Shown here one piece after another: positions 43,323-55,396 of a stretch of 64,000 bases of DNA (positions within the stretch are counted from its first letter, which is position 1; each line of letters opens with the position of its first letter). Both the position numbers and the translations under genes were made by a program. The notes below the pieces were generated by a model. It was not told where the DNA came from, searched no databases, and saw only the letters and a program-made list of their open reading frames with translations. Source of the stretch: Heliocidaris tuberculata (lineage: Eukaryota > Echinodermata > Echinoidea > Camarodonta > Echinometridae); NCBI GenBank assembly GCA_025618425.1, contig CM046832.1:26502974-26566973 (forward strand), given 5' to 3'.

Positions 43323-43754
43323 GATTTAACCCGCAAAGAATTTAAACTACTATATTTTGTCATGCCATTTTCACGGTTAACTATCCCATTTGTTGTTACT
43401 GAAATATCACGATATTTCGGTTTTCTCCCTAGCGCCTTTTCCCTCGGGGCAGTACTCAAGATATATCCTAGATGGTATACTGTTATAGGGCCTCCAAAAA
43501 GGAAAAGATCCTACTGAGTTATACATTTTGAAAAGAAAAATATGACATTTTAGTCATTTTGTGTGTTGATGAAGCAAATGGGAGAGTTGTCCGCTGCTTA
43601 AAATTTGAAATTCCCATGTATATAGTGATTCCATCGTTCAAAAATTCATAATTTTCTTATTGCTTATCTGCTTTCGTTCAAACTTTCACCTGCTGCCTCT
43701 CTAATTTTTCTGCCTTCTTTCAGAACAACTTGCCTTCAGGTAGGATTTCCCTTT
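43323..43754. mobile_element. Right-hand fragment of TTAA MITE family 3
   Basis: Matches about 22950-23335: the CCCTCGGGGCAGTACTCA and AAGATCCTACTGAGT blocks, TTTAGTCATTTTGTGTGTTG, and the GGATTTCCCTTTT end. The left half is absent; the fragment starts where the GGGCCC-ended MITE stops. Confidence 0.8.
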
Positions 43755-44609
43755 TAAAAAAAGTTACCATACAGTGAATGAGACGTATATACCACAACTT
43801 CCACAAGCATTTTTCAACTTTAAACCATTCAGATGTCAAGAATCTATAGTGCTTTGAGCGACTTTCTTCTGAACCGGTTCATATCAGTATCTCGGAAAAT
43901 CCCCTCTACGTCATGTTCTTGCGCAATACCAGTTTGTGCTTTCCCAATCTTCTTTCATATTGACATATACGTCATCCGTGATTGATACGAGAGTAGATGT
44001 GTTGTGTTGACGGTTATCAAGGGGTCATGGTTCTCTGGCTAGAGCATGTAGAGCTTGCAGGGGCCTCCCTAGAACATTTAAAAGGGGCGTTTATCCGGGG
44101 GATTCAGGCAGGATTGAATTGAAAAAAGGCACGCTACATGTATGATGAGAAACTTACGAGATGTGAAATCCCACAAGGTGAATTAATATGATTAAATGTA
44201 CTCACTTGTGAAAATTCAATAGATAGTAAATAAAAAAAGGGCCTGGGTTTCTGGAGGATCCTCCCTCCCACCCTGAGAAAATGGTGAGACTTTTTTGAAT
44301 AAATATAAAAATAAAATGGCGTGTCGTATGGTATATCATAATCTTCAGATTTTCAACTTTGTTGATCACGGAGCTTAAAATAATTTAATTTTTTTGAAAA
44401 ATAAATAAAATGAATTAAAAACAGAAATGCTCCTCAGATTTTACAATTTCACGATTTTACAAGGGTGAAAGGGTGCCAAAATTTACAGATTTGTTACCAA
44501 CAAGTAGAAGACAAACACACGCGCCCGCACATTACTCTACACTACACCCCCTCCCCCCTTCTAGTTTACTCGTCGAGCCCATCGTCGATGTCTATTTGCT
44601 AGCTCTTTT

Positions 44610-44880
44610 TTAGGGGTAACCTCACTAGTCATAAGGACCGTTCTTCATATAACGACCACTTATTCAGAAGGACTGCTATCCATAACGCTTGACTAAATGA
44701 ATAGCGGTTTTGTATGAATAGCGGTCCTTCTACATAGCGAGCCATAGACAAATTACCTCGCTATTCATAAGGACTTCCGTTCATAAGCATAAGGATCGAC
44801 ACTATTCGTGTGTTAAATGAATAGCGGTTTTCTATGTATATCGGTCCTTGTGAATAGCGGGTGGACCCCTATTTTTACGA
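44610..44880. mobile_element. Foldback repeat rich in GAATAGCGG(T/-)
   Basis: The left end TTTTTAGGGGTAACCTCACT pairs roughly with the right end GGTGGACCCCTATTTTTACG. AATGAATAGCGGTTTT(G/C)TATG occurs twice, and AAGGACCG and CGGTCCTT occur on opposite arms. The pattern resembles the AAGACCAC family in design but not in sequence. Confidence 0.65.
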
Positions 44881-45500
44881 CGCTTGTCAGTCCATTTAAA
44901 TAACGGAGGCTATACAGACTTGGGATTCATCTTGGCATGCATTGTATCAGGCCCAGATTATGTGAAGAAAAATGAAAGCTAGGGTCATTTTGCAAGGGCG
45001 TGTCTAATCATATTTGCTGGCGAATTAGCCAAAAATTTGTCAACAAGTAAAATCATCCAAAATGTGAATGCCGACATGATAGGTTAAGGAGAAATTGCCG
45101 ACAGGGTTTTTTTTTTTTTTTCAATGCTAATGACAACCACTATTTTTAGTAGTCTTCATATGGAAAGTATTATTACCTGTAACTAATTCCTAGATTATGC
45201 GAACTTTATGAATTAATGTGGTGCCATTGGTATGATCATGGACCTACTAGAGATCCATGGCATGGTATTGTTTACAAAATTATGATCGCAGACTCATTCT
45301 ATGACGGTATTTCCAAGATTTTATAAACATGTAATCAGGGCTGTGTGTAACCCCCTTAATATCCACTTAGTCAAAGTAGAAATAATGTTACTATGACTAT
45401 GAGCATTATTTTGTCGCTATCAATAAATAAATATATTGAAACGAAATCAGCTGAGCGAGACCTTCAACGATTAACCCTCTGAGAAAATGTATAGGCTACC

Positions 45501-45758
45501 CAGGGGCGGCGCTACAGGGGGGGGGCAGAGGGGGCGACCGCCCCCCCCTATGATTTTTCAAGTAGTGAAGAAAAAAAAAGAAGAAGAAAAGGAGGAAGAA
45601 AAGGGAAGAAAAGGGAAGAAAGAAGAAAGAAGAGTATTAAAAAGAGAGGTCTTAAACATATAACTCTATATTACCCCTGTTATTTAATGGAGAAAAAATA
45701 TGACGTCATCTTTAGGTCGTCTTGCCCCTCCTATCAAAATACCCTGGCGCCGCCCCTG
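45501..45758. mobile_element. hAT-type MITE with 8-bp target duplication (258 bp)
   Basis: AGGCTACC at 45493-45500 is repeated exactly at 45759-45766. The enclosed ends CAGGGGCGGCGCTACAGGG and CCCTGGCGCCGCCCCTG are inverted. An 8-bp duplication with CAGGGGC-like termini is characteristic of the hAT superfamily. The interior holds a purine-rich AAGAAG tract. Intact duplications imply a fairly young insertion. Confidence 0.92.
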
Positions 45759-45766
45759 AGGCTACC

Positions 45767-46924
45767 CTAGATAATTATCGTGGGTCATACATAAAGAACA
45801 GTCTCAAAGTAACGTCGTTTTAGATGCAATAAGGCCAAACATCATGTATATAATCTTTTCATAGCTCATTCGATATCATTCGAAATTACATTTTATAAAA
45901 TTGCAAGCGACTGCAATTGAGACTATCTTAGGTACTTCCCATGTTGCTATTTCGCAATACCTATATCGTGCTTCCCCGTGTACATGCTTGAGAAGACACG
46001 TCCTTCGAATATAATTACTTTGTGTTAATGTATAGAGACAGCTTGGTTTTAGTTAAAGATTTATATAATCTATCCCTGGAATAGTAAGTCCCAGGTGCGT
46101 GACCATGATCGTCTGATAAAACTTGATATTTTTTAAAGCGTTTCCTTTATACCTATATAACAAGTTTTTGAAAAAGTAATTAAAACTGAAAAATAACTTA
46201 ATAAGCTTGCGGAAGTTCAAGTCATGGGCATCGCTCCATGTTCAGGATGGGGGTGGCAGCAAACGTAAATCGGGAGGTTTTCGTTCGACGAAATGCATCA
46301 AAGTTCTAAAATTATTGCCAGCCAATATGTTATTCCTTTGGTATATTTCATATTATCATATAACATTATTGTAATGCTATATTCAGACTTGTGCTTCAAA
46401 CTGCAAGGCATCAAGAATCCTCTGTGGCTTTGTCAATGAATATTACCCGTATAGACACGGGAATCAACAATTACTAATTCGTGAATTAATACTATTAAAC
46501 ACGAACTGAACAAAAATGTTTTGCAACTCATATAATTAGCAACATGTTTTCTTTATTACAGGCGCAGTCATTTGAAGACCTTGAAATTAGGTCAGATTTA
46601 TTCAAAAGAATAATGAGTTTTCTTTGGGCATACATCCTACCTTCTTCATTCTCACATTATCATTAGTCTGTCTGCTGCTCGAGCAAGCCTAGGATGAACG
46701 TCAGAGGCGGATCTATTAGGCACTCGTGGTGCCCTCATCGTGGTAAGATATCATATTTCTTTTTCTTTTTTCTTTCTTTCCTTCTTTTTTTTCAGACTAA
46801 AAACTGTCAAAAACTCTCCTTCCCCCTCTTTATAGTACCCCTTCCCGAGCGAGAGAGAATAAGTGAACATAATAATTGCAAATTAACCAAAATACATTTT
46901 CTCCTCTACGTAAATAATCCTGCC
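45767..46924. other. Intergenic, no gene seen
   Basis: Mixed AT-rich sequence. A 82-codon + frame at 46694-46942 crosses a CT tract and is unsupported. Confidence 0.5.
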
Positions 46925-47069
46925 AGGGGCCCCGTTGCATAAAACTTACCATTAACGGTGACTTTGCCATCAGTGGTAACTCCCATGGAAACCTTGATTT
47001 TGATTGGCTGTTGAGTGATGTTACCATGGAAGTTACCATTGATAGCAGAGTTACTAAACAGGGCCCAGG
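46925..47069. mobile_element. GGGGCCCC-ended foldback MITE, about 145 bp
   Basis: The left GGGGCCCCGTTGCATAAAAC pairs partly with the right TTACTAAACAGGGCCC. Inner arms carry ACTTACCATTAACGGTGAC and GGAAGTTACCATTGAT. A TGATTGGCTG core is shared with sister elements. Confidence 0.75.
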
Positions 47070-47815
47070 ATACCCCTCAGAAGGAAGACTGCCTTACTAA
47101 ATGCTAACCAATTCAGTTCAATTCATTACAACAATTATTATAAAATCTGTAGGAAGAAGAGCATAGTTATATAAATCGTTGTAATAAAGTAAAGTCATCT
47201 TCCCCCAAATACTTCTTTCATTCATCAAAATGGAGCATAAGACAGAAAACTAAATTTATTTTAAAGCAGGCAAAAAGTATAGAATTATATTAATAGAATG
47301 GCATATAGAAGAAAATATCTTTTAAGAACTCTTCTCCGATTTCTGGAAATGAAACTAGAATTTTCATGGAATAATCGACCGTTAGATTTCAAATTACGTT
47401 TTATAGGCGGGTCCGAAAATATATATATATTTTTTTTTTGTCTACGAGGCGCCAAGCGTAACATTGTGAACAGTAACAATATCAGTGATTCTGTAACGAA
47501 ATCCATACTGCCAATTGATTTTGTTCTCGAAACCGGTCTCGCAACTGATTTCATCCGCAAAAGCAATCGATCAGATTGATGTTGTAACAAAATTAATTTT
47601 GGCATAGAATTACAAGTGTTCCACCTGGAGCCCCATACATAAGCATTTAAACGGTGTTTCATTTTTTAATAAAAATACCATAGAACCAATGACTAGGATT
47701 TCGTACGCGCTATTGTTATGGTACAATGCTGATCCATGCCAAATTTTAATGCTGTTACAAAAAAATTGCGAAAGTGATACCATTAATAAAAATAAGTTAG
47801 GCTCTCTCACCTTAA

Positions 47816-47988
47816 GCCTGGCTCACACGAGGCGTCATTTCGATTGCGTCATTACTTGCGCTAATCGAACCTGTGAAGGCAATTAACCACTACGCCAGTT
47901 ATCAAAAGTAGCCCATTCGTTTGCACTTGTCTATTTTGCAATCATTTTTTAAACGATAGGCCTAATGACGCCTCGTGTCAGCCGAGCC
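47816..47988. mobile_element. TTAA-flanked MITE, GAGGCGTCATT family (173 bp)
   Basis: TTAA at 47812-47815 and 47989-47992 flank GCCTGGCTCACACGAGGCG and its near-complement at the right end (ATGACGCCTCGTGTCAGCC). The terminal repeat is about 25 bp. Non-coding. Confidence 0.88.
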
Positions 47989-47992
47989 TTAA

Positions 47993-49770
47993 GTCCGAAT
48001 GTACTTATATACTTTGATTTTGAAAGAGTATACTATTATGTTTCCCAATAAAAGATAAAGAATTAATTCTATCTTGAAAAAGCATTTATTGTTTGATTCT
48101 TTGCTCTGATCTAATTTCCAAATCCAAGCTGATTAAATACTTCTTTGAGTCACGCATTAAAGGTATAAGTTATTGCCCTTACCATTTTAATAAGACGAGA
48201 TGCTATCCCCACCACTTGACGAACAAAATCACAACTGTAATAAAGTGAAGTCAGACCCTGGGTAAAAATCTGTCACGTCTCTACTGAGATACGCAATGTA
48301 GAGAAGACGGTGTAACTAATCACATATTGGTATAAAATTATTGATAGATTTTGCATTGTCATGATGTTGATGAATCATCGCAAGATGACTGACGTCGCTG
48401 ACCAACCCTCTATCTTTCCTCTCGCCCCTCCCCGAACCCTCTATCCCCTCCCACCCCCCCCCCCCCCCCGCCCATCTCACTCCTCTCTCTCTCTCCCTCT
48501 CACTCCCTTCCTTCCACACTCTCACCTTTTTTACTTTAGTAGCTATAGGCCTATCATTTTTCTGACTTCCCATTATAACTTAGTGGTTAAGTCAAGTTAT
48601 GTTTATAGTGTCGCATATTTTGTACTCTGGTATCCTACGTGAAAACCGTCACAATTACCTACAATGGTTACTGATATCATTCAATACCCTTTGATGTACG
48701 CCGAATCGGACATTCATACACTGCACACTGCAGCTGCTGGCCTGGTGCAAAAAACCATTGTTGAGGCGTTTTATAGTCTATACTAATAAACCTATAGACA
48801 TAATATATTCGTTGTTTTCTCCCGCTAGATGATAAATGCATCGTATCAAAGTTCAGTATAATGAATTTTTTCTTTAACTTTTTCAAAGTTATATGCTTAT
48901 AGGATGAAAATCATGATATGATTTATATAATTACATGATTTTATTTCAGCGTTGTATATTAAGTGTCCGAAGATGTAGAATATCAATTAGGGGATTCCCC
49001 CGGAAGATGTCGCAATGCGAAACCAGACGAGTGTTGTATGGAAGGCGTGACTTCCGAACTGAATTGTTGATCCCTGAGATGATGATCGAGAACGAGCTTT
49101 TCACGTATTTAGTTGTGTATTCTCCCTGCATTCGACACGGGTTTCAGAATGTCCCCCTCCTTTTCATTTTGGTATAAATGGAAGTTCCATGAAATACGTA
49201 GAAGACTAACACCAGTCCTGTAGCGATTGCTTTAAGAGTGGAATCTATGGTAAAATTTTATTTGGTTTAGTGCTACACCTGTAGTGTTATTCCTCGATAC
49301 AGGGATCAAGGCTCCCGAGAGGGGTGGACGGAAGACCACTGTTGGTATAAAGTTCACTTTCCCCTCTCAGGAAACAGGTGGGATATTGCTGAAAAATCGT
49401 AATATTAATAATGCATGAGAAATACATGTTGTGAATAATTGTCGCATAGACTCACCAACTTGTAATTCCATTCAAAATATATCCGATAATCCAATCTATT
49501 AATTAATGAAGAATGGATCGTCTCATGTGCAATCAAATACAATAGTTTAGAAAAGTTGTATCCAGTAATATAGGCATGCTAATCCCAGAAGACTTCATGC
49601 TCCATTCTGAAAGAGATGAGAGGTCCGTGTAGGCATCCATTTAGATTCAGCCAATCGTTTTCCACTGTCATTAGCAACGTAATGACTATTAATGAATATA
49701 CTCCGAAGAATCACAGTGCGATATAAACATTGTAGGCATGGTAACATGTGGCTGTGACGTGCATCCCAGT
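47993..49770. other. Intergenic, no gene seen
   Basis: Contains a C/T-rich stretch with a C run at about 48415-48530. An 80-codon + frame at 48935-49177, preceded by a TTTCAG, has no recognisable domain; I do not call it an exon. Confidence 0.5.
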
Positions 49771-49865
49771 AACTCTCTCTCTCTCTCTCTCTCCAACTCT
49801 ATCTCTGAGTCTTTCTCTGTCTCTCTTTCTCTCTGACTCTCTGACTCTATCTCTGTCCCTCTCAG
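49771..49865. repeat. (CT)n and CTCTGACT repeats
   Basis: Pyrimidine-rich simple repeat of about 95 bp. The opposite strand yields a spurious Arg/Glu frame. Confidence 0.9.
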
Positions 49866-49925
49866 ATTGCCCCTCTCGATCTGTTCTTTCGCAGGGATAG
49901 ATGGAACATCGAATTGTCACTTAAA

Positions 49926-50275
49926 GGTGCCATATAGTCGAATGGTTTAATCACTTGACTGTGAATGCAAAGGTCATGGGTTCGAACCCTGGCACGGCGC
50001 TTATGCCCTTGAGCAAGGCATTTTATCTACATTGCTCCTCTCCACCCAGGTGTTAAATGGGTAGGCTACCCCATAGGATGCGAACGTCATTGGTTGGATT
50101 AGCATGTGCGCGCTTGGAAACAGGCGACTGGCTGGAATGCTCCCCAGACGAGTGGATAATGTGCACTGTATATATGCAGAATCGCAATGGAATCCAGTGA
50201 CCGGGGTAATAATGCTGTAAGCGCTTCTAATGGTCGGTTACATTGTAACTGGTAAGGCGCTATATGAAAAACAGC

Positions 50276-50372
<97 letters not shown>

Positions 50373-50404
50373 CATTATTATTATTATTATTATTATCATT
50401 ATTA

Positions 50405-50447
<43 letters not shown>

Positions 50448-50472
50448 CATTATTATTATTATTATTATCATT

Positions 50473-50505
<33 letters not shown>

Positions 50506-50512
50506 ATTCTTA

Positions 50513-50556
<44 letters not shown>

Positions 50557-50578
50557 ATTATTATTATTATCATTATTA
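49926..50578 (+). mobile_element. tRNA-derived SINE with very long (ATT)n tail
   Basis: The 5' tRNA-like head has an A box at 49935-49945 (TAGTCGAATGG) and a B box at 49979-49989 (GGTTCGAACCC), the internal RNA polymerase III promoter. The body follows (GAGCAAGGCATTTTATCTAC, CTCCACCCAGGTGTTAAATG), then a tail segment ending TGTAACTGGTAAGGCGCTAT. From 50277 there are about 300 bp of ATT triplets with a few ATC and ATA. The head has no intact cloverleaf, so it is not a tRNA gene. The last 70 bp of the body recur at 58685-58755. Confidence 0.88.
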
Positions 50579-51444
50579 AACTTGTGTTCCATTCTGTTAA
50601 AAAAAAAACTTTTATATCTTCCTGAATTGCACGAATATCACTGCATTTGATAGTATGGGCTCATGTAATCCTTCATCTTTGAAAATGTAAGACAAAATAT
50701 ACATCATAATCCTCGTGAAAGCAGCATGGATTTTATTCATTTATTTTTCTATAAAGTGAATTCTAATTTTCCCAGTATGATCGATGATTAACATCCCGGA
50801 GAGAAAGAAAGGGAAAGGGAAGGCAAAAGAAAAGAAAATGATACAGCCCCCTCTCACTTCCTCCCTCACTCGGCATTCACCTAAGACCGGTCCCCTCCTT
50901 GTACTGACATCGGTGCCCCTTCGTAGTTTACGGACCGCATTATGCCATTCCGAGACTATATAGGGGATTTTTTTTTTTCGTAAGGCATGCAGAGCTCTGG
51001 CAATTGAGTCGCTAGCTTGCAGTTCACGTATTTGAGTATTTACGCTTCTCCGGATTTTGAAAACGGTTGTCGTAGTTGTGGAGGTAGGTACCAAGTGTTT
51101 TATATACATTATACTCGTCACCATGTCTTTATTTCTGTTATGTGAGGGTTTAAACATTAAGAAAACATTTTGCATAATGAGTAATTTATGTCAGTCAAAT
51201 GAAATTTACAACTTGCTCATTGATATGTGTACAACGCCGATTGCAAGTATTTTGTTTTATTCAGACATGCAATTAAGGAAAGTAATGCCTGATCGTGTAT
51301 TTAAGGTGGCATTCTATATACAGAGGATAAACATACGGGTAAAATTGGTGGTGATACAGGTCATACAAAATTTTATGAGATGAAACATGGAAAAGCATCA
51401 GTGTAAATTTTCTATGTTTTTAGTATGTTCGTCATTAACATTGT

Positions 51445-51484
<40 letters not shown>

Positions 51485-53047
51485 CTGATAGACGAGTAAG
51501 ATATTGGACTGCATCACCTGATCTTGGAGCAAATCGTCCGCTTGAGGCCACAAGACCATATTCCACTCAATTTGGACCAAAGTTGCACATAGTTCTGTCG
51601 AGAAGTCTGCTGGAGCATTTATATGATATTAATCGGCAAAATGTTGTGTGGTAATATTTAAGTTAGCTTATGGAACAGCGACATATACATGAAATAAGTT
51701 ATCTATTCCATATATGGCCGTCGGAGACACAAACTAGTGCAATCACGTATAACCTTCGTTTGGAATTAGTGTATTCGACAGCATTTAGTGGAGCCAAATA
51801 CAAGAGTCAGTGAGTATTCAGATATTAATGCCAGTATTTTGAGATTCATGTTGTTACATGCATGGTTTGAAAAAAAGGTTTCATTTTAAGGTTACAGAAC
51901 AATGAAAGAGGAAAGAAGGAATTTTGATCAACGGGATATTTTGATTGGCATATTAGGATGGATTTCAAGTAGCAAGATAACCAATGTTAATACAATATGT
52001 ATAATAAAAAATGGAAAAAAATCATCTAGCGCCCAGTGAAATATATTCATATTTTATATCAAGAATATTTATGGAAATGTGGATTTTATCATCATTTACA
52101 AGCAGTTAGTGGCGTATATACAGGTAAATTTTGCAGGAGAGCTGTCGTGTCCTATCCGTGCAGAGAGCGTGTGAAAATAGCGACTGACATAAGTGACATG
52201 ACTGTTAAAGTGACCGAGCCAAAAAAAAATGACACTTATACAGAGAGCCTTTGATGGTGTATAGAAAAGTTACATCATAATGTGATATACACAAAACAGA
52301 ATACCATTATATCATTATAACACATTTCCATGATTTATCAATGTTGTCATTATTGTACGGCCTGAAAATGAAGTAAGTTTGTTTATAGTTTCAAAATATT
52401 CGGGGAAGGAAAGGGGACTGCAGCCCAAAGTCCATCGATTTTTTTGTATGAAATTATGTGTCGGCCTATACACTGGATTCTTTTAAGTAGTAACGAATTT
52501 TAAACGGAAATAAACTAATACATTGTTTTAGCTTGTTTTCACCATAAACATCATTTTCTGTGACTTTCGATCTATAATAACGTTCAGTTTGAAATGAGAA
52601 TTTGAATGTTTTATGTGTAATTTCCTGTTTGCAAGAGTAGGAAATATTTGATTAACTGTATAAAACCATTATGTAACCACTGAAACAGAACCTCAAACAA
52701 AATAATGAGTAGGTGCTACCAGAATGTAATTACTGAACAGTGTAGATTGAACAAACAACCGATAATGGAAATTCTCATATCTCTAAGAAATTAAATCTCC
52801 AATGCAAAACGACACAAGTGCAGTTTGCGTTATAATCATACATTTTGTCCAGTGAAACTGTTGTTGAAATACAAAATGCAAAATGCAAAGTACTGTACCT
52901 TTACATATACTTGAGTTGACATCATTATGGTTGGAAAATACAATTAGTAACCGGAAAGTACAATTATTGAATCGAACAGATCCTGCTTTATCGACTGTAA
53001 ATGAAATCGGAATTTTTTAGATTGTAACTTGTGCAATTTGAAACTTC
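50579..53047. other. Intergenic, no gene seen
   Basis: Contains (CT)n at about 51449-51482 and a purine-rich stretch near 50800-50845. Frames at 50741-51383 and 52036-52254 lack homology and splice support. Confidence 0.5.
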
Positions 53048-53211
53048 ACTCTCAGAAATGCTGGTTAAAGATCATTAGGTTGTTTAAAATATAAACCTAT
53101 ACCAACTGTTGGTTTTAAAAAAATTGTATGTAAAACATATGGGGATTTTTTTTTTAACCAACAGTTGGTAGGTTCATATTTCAAACAACCTAAAATCTTT
53201 TCCGAGAGTGT
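53048..53211. mobile_element. Foldback MITE CACTCTCAGAAA..., 164 bp
   Basis: CACTCTCAGAAA at the left pairs with TTTTCCGAGAGTG at the right. Pairing continues through TTAGGTTGTTT, ATATRAACCTA and ACCAACTGTTGGTT on both arms, leaving a short AT-rich loop. Target duplication unclear. Confidence 0.85.
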
Positions 53212-53764
53212 TGAAAAAAAGAAGATATGAAACATGTGAACAGAACAGTGTAAAAGTTTATATCATGCGAGATGAAATTGAGGAGGAGGACAAGGGGACA
53301 ATCACTGCGCCCTCCAAAAATAAACATTACTTTAGATAATTATGTTGTCTGCACATCATCCTTTCTGCATAAATCTTCCAGCATTCTTTCGACCTTTATA
53401 TTCGCTTTGGCTATTACTCCTCCTACCTATTTAAAATATATTATGTGAATTGAACTGCCCCTATTTGGCGAGTGAAAACCCAAAACGAAAAAAAAAGTGA
53501 ATTTCACATCTCAAATGTCACATGGGACATCTACATACATTGAATTTAAGTAGAAATATTGAAAAATGCATGCTTATATCAAGAGTGAACGTCTTAGAAG
53601 TTGTAAGATACGAGGAACATTTATTTTTCAAACTAAATCTGTGCTAGATTTATAATGGCGCAGCTGCTATACAAATAAAAAATAATGCGCTTAATACAAA
53701 ATATAACATTAAATTAACCGGTTTTAGGTTACCTTCATGATATTGATAAGACACTTAAACATTC

Positions 53765-53935
53765 AAGGAATTTCTCCCTACCGGGTACACATTTACTTAA
53801 CATGGGTGGAGAGTGGCATATGCAGATTAATGTCTTCTCATGGACATTAGTGCTGTGTCAGGGATTCGAACCACGTATACCATGTGATTCATATACTCCG
53901 CTGACCTATCCACTAAACCACGATAGCTCTATTGT
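53765..53935 (-). mobile_element. tRNA-derived SINE, minus strand
   Basis: Read on the minus strand, a tRNA-like head (53853-53935) has A-box-like TGGTTTAGTGGATA and B-box GGTTCGAATCC. It is followed by a body with CTCTCCACCCATGTTAAGTA and GTGTACCCGGTAGGGAGAAA. The CTCCACCCA...GTTAA block is shared with the SINE at 49926. A poly-T/TTTC stretch lies beyond its 5' side at 53969-54007. Confidence 0.7.
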
Positions 53936-54254
53936 ATTTCTTCACCAGACGGAACCTCTTAGAAGTTCTTTTTTTTTTTCTTTCTTTCTTTCTTTTTTTT
54001 TTTTTTTAAACGTCTGATGTACTTCTCAAAATGTAAATATATTATATACTCTTACTTTTGTAGTTCTATATCTATTATGTTAGACGATCGAGACACATTT
54101 TAATCTTCCTTCGGAATCATTGTTTCCATATAAGCCCTTTTGAAGGGTTGTAATCTTGGAACTCTGATTTTAAATGAACTTTGAAGCTAATCAAAATGCA
54201 ATTTTTGAAATGAGATATGTTCTTATCCATGGCGACAGTGGAACCAAATTGTCA

Positions 54255-54751
54255 AGGGAAAGTTCACCCTGAAGATTACTTGAGTTTAAAAAATGCAGAA
54301 AAAATAAAGAAAAATATTGGCGAAAGTTTGGACAAAATCCGTTAAAGAATAACGGAGTTATGGACTTTTGAAGTTTTGATTTTGTGATGTCACATGCGAG
54401 CAGCTCCTCCGTTATGTAATGTGATAAATATTCCATAAAATACAGTTTTCTCAGAAAATTTAGAATATTTTCGTCTGTGCATTTGATATATTGTCAGAAA
54501 TGTTATTCAATACTAGATTCTGAAAAGAAACAATATTAATTTATCGTGGAACGTTAAAAAAATGCGAATATATGGAATATTTATTACATGACCAATGGGC
54601 AGCTGCTCGCATGTGACGTCACGAATCCAAAACTTTAAATACTCATAACTCTTTTATTATTTGACCGATTTTCATCAAACCTTCGCCAATATTTTTCTTT
54701 ATTTTTTCTGCATTTTTTAAACTCAAGTAATCTTCAGGGTGAACTTTCCCT
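54255..54751. mobile_element. Long-armed foldback MITE, 497 bp (arms about 160 bp)
   Basis: The left end AGGGAAAGTTCACCCTGAAG is the exact reverse complement of the right end. The first about 70 bases match perfectly, and the arms continue with mismatches to about 160 bp (GTGATGTCACATGCGAGCAGC and its partner GCTGCTCGCATGTGACGTCAC). TTAA follows the right end; the left flank reads GTCA, so that side appears mutated. No coding capacity. Confidence 0.92.
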
Positions 54752-54755
54752 TTAA

Positions 54756-55394
54756 ATTTTAAATGAGCAATTGATCCATCATGTACTCGCCTAAGTTATA
54801 TAATCTGGTGCATGAACTCAAGTCCATACCGTGTCTCAAAGCGCATTTAACTTTTAAAGTGCCACATTTTGAATTTATTGCGACCATAATCATGATTTTC
54901 ATCACTGTTGAATTTTAATACTTTTCGAGTTCTACATTACTTCTACATTTAACTTGAATGCGGCACAGCTTCTTGATACGTTCTACCTGCTGAACGTCTC
55001 GTTCATCAATGCAATGGATAAGTTATAAGTAACTTCATAATTGCAACTTCTGGAAGAGGAAGGTTTTACAAAATAGCCACAGAGGGCGATCTACCACTCG
55101 AAGGAAATGGATTTGTTGAGGGCAAAGGCTTTCGCAGTACACTTCCGTTCCAGTTATTTGAAGAGCCCGTTCCAGTCGGTTACAGTATTACAGGCACGAC
55201 ATTGTGCCGGCTCTGAAAATGGCAAAATATTAGGAATTTACAACAAATCGTTCATAATTATGCCACTGAATTTATTAATACAGATCTTTTTGTCATGGTG
55301 GTGAAAAGCTTAAAGATTCCACTGTCAATGCAGGGTTTTCTGTTCAATTTTATGAGTATGAAAAATATGCACAGTGAAATTAAAATCTTGACCA
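54756..55394. other. Intergenic, no gene seen
   Basis: Overlapping + frames at 55107-55531 together look weakly protein-like, but I recognise no domain and the second runs into a MITE. Confidence 0.45.
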
Positions 55395-55396
55395 TA

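Noticed and set aside
48935..49177. Candidate exon preceded by TTTCAG and followed by GTATAA
   Set aside because: No recognisable domain, poor donor, and no neighbouring exon in compatible phase.
49926..50000. Possible tRNA gene
   Set aside because: A and B boxes are present but the acceptor stem does not pair and a SINE body follows; it is a SINE head.
50230..50650. Poly-Ile, poly-Leu and poly-Asn frames
   Set aside because: Translations of the (ATT)n tail of a SINE.
53853..53935. Possible minus-strand tRNA gene
   Set aside because: Box motifs are good but the cloverleaf is poor and a SINE body with CTCCACCCA follows.
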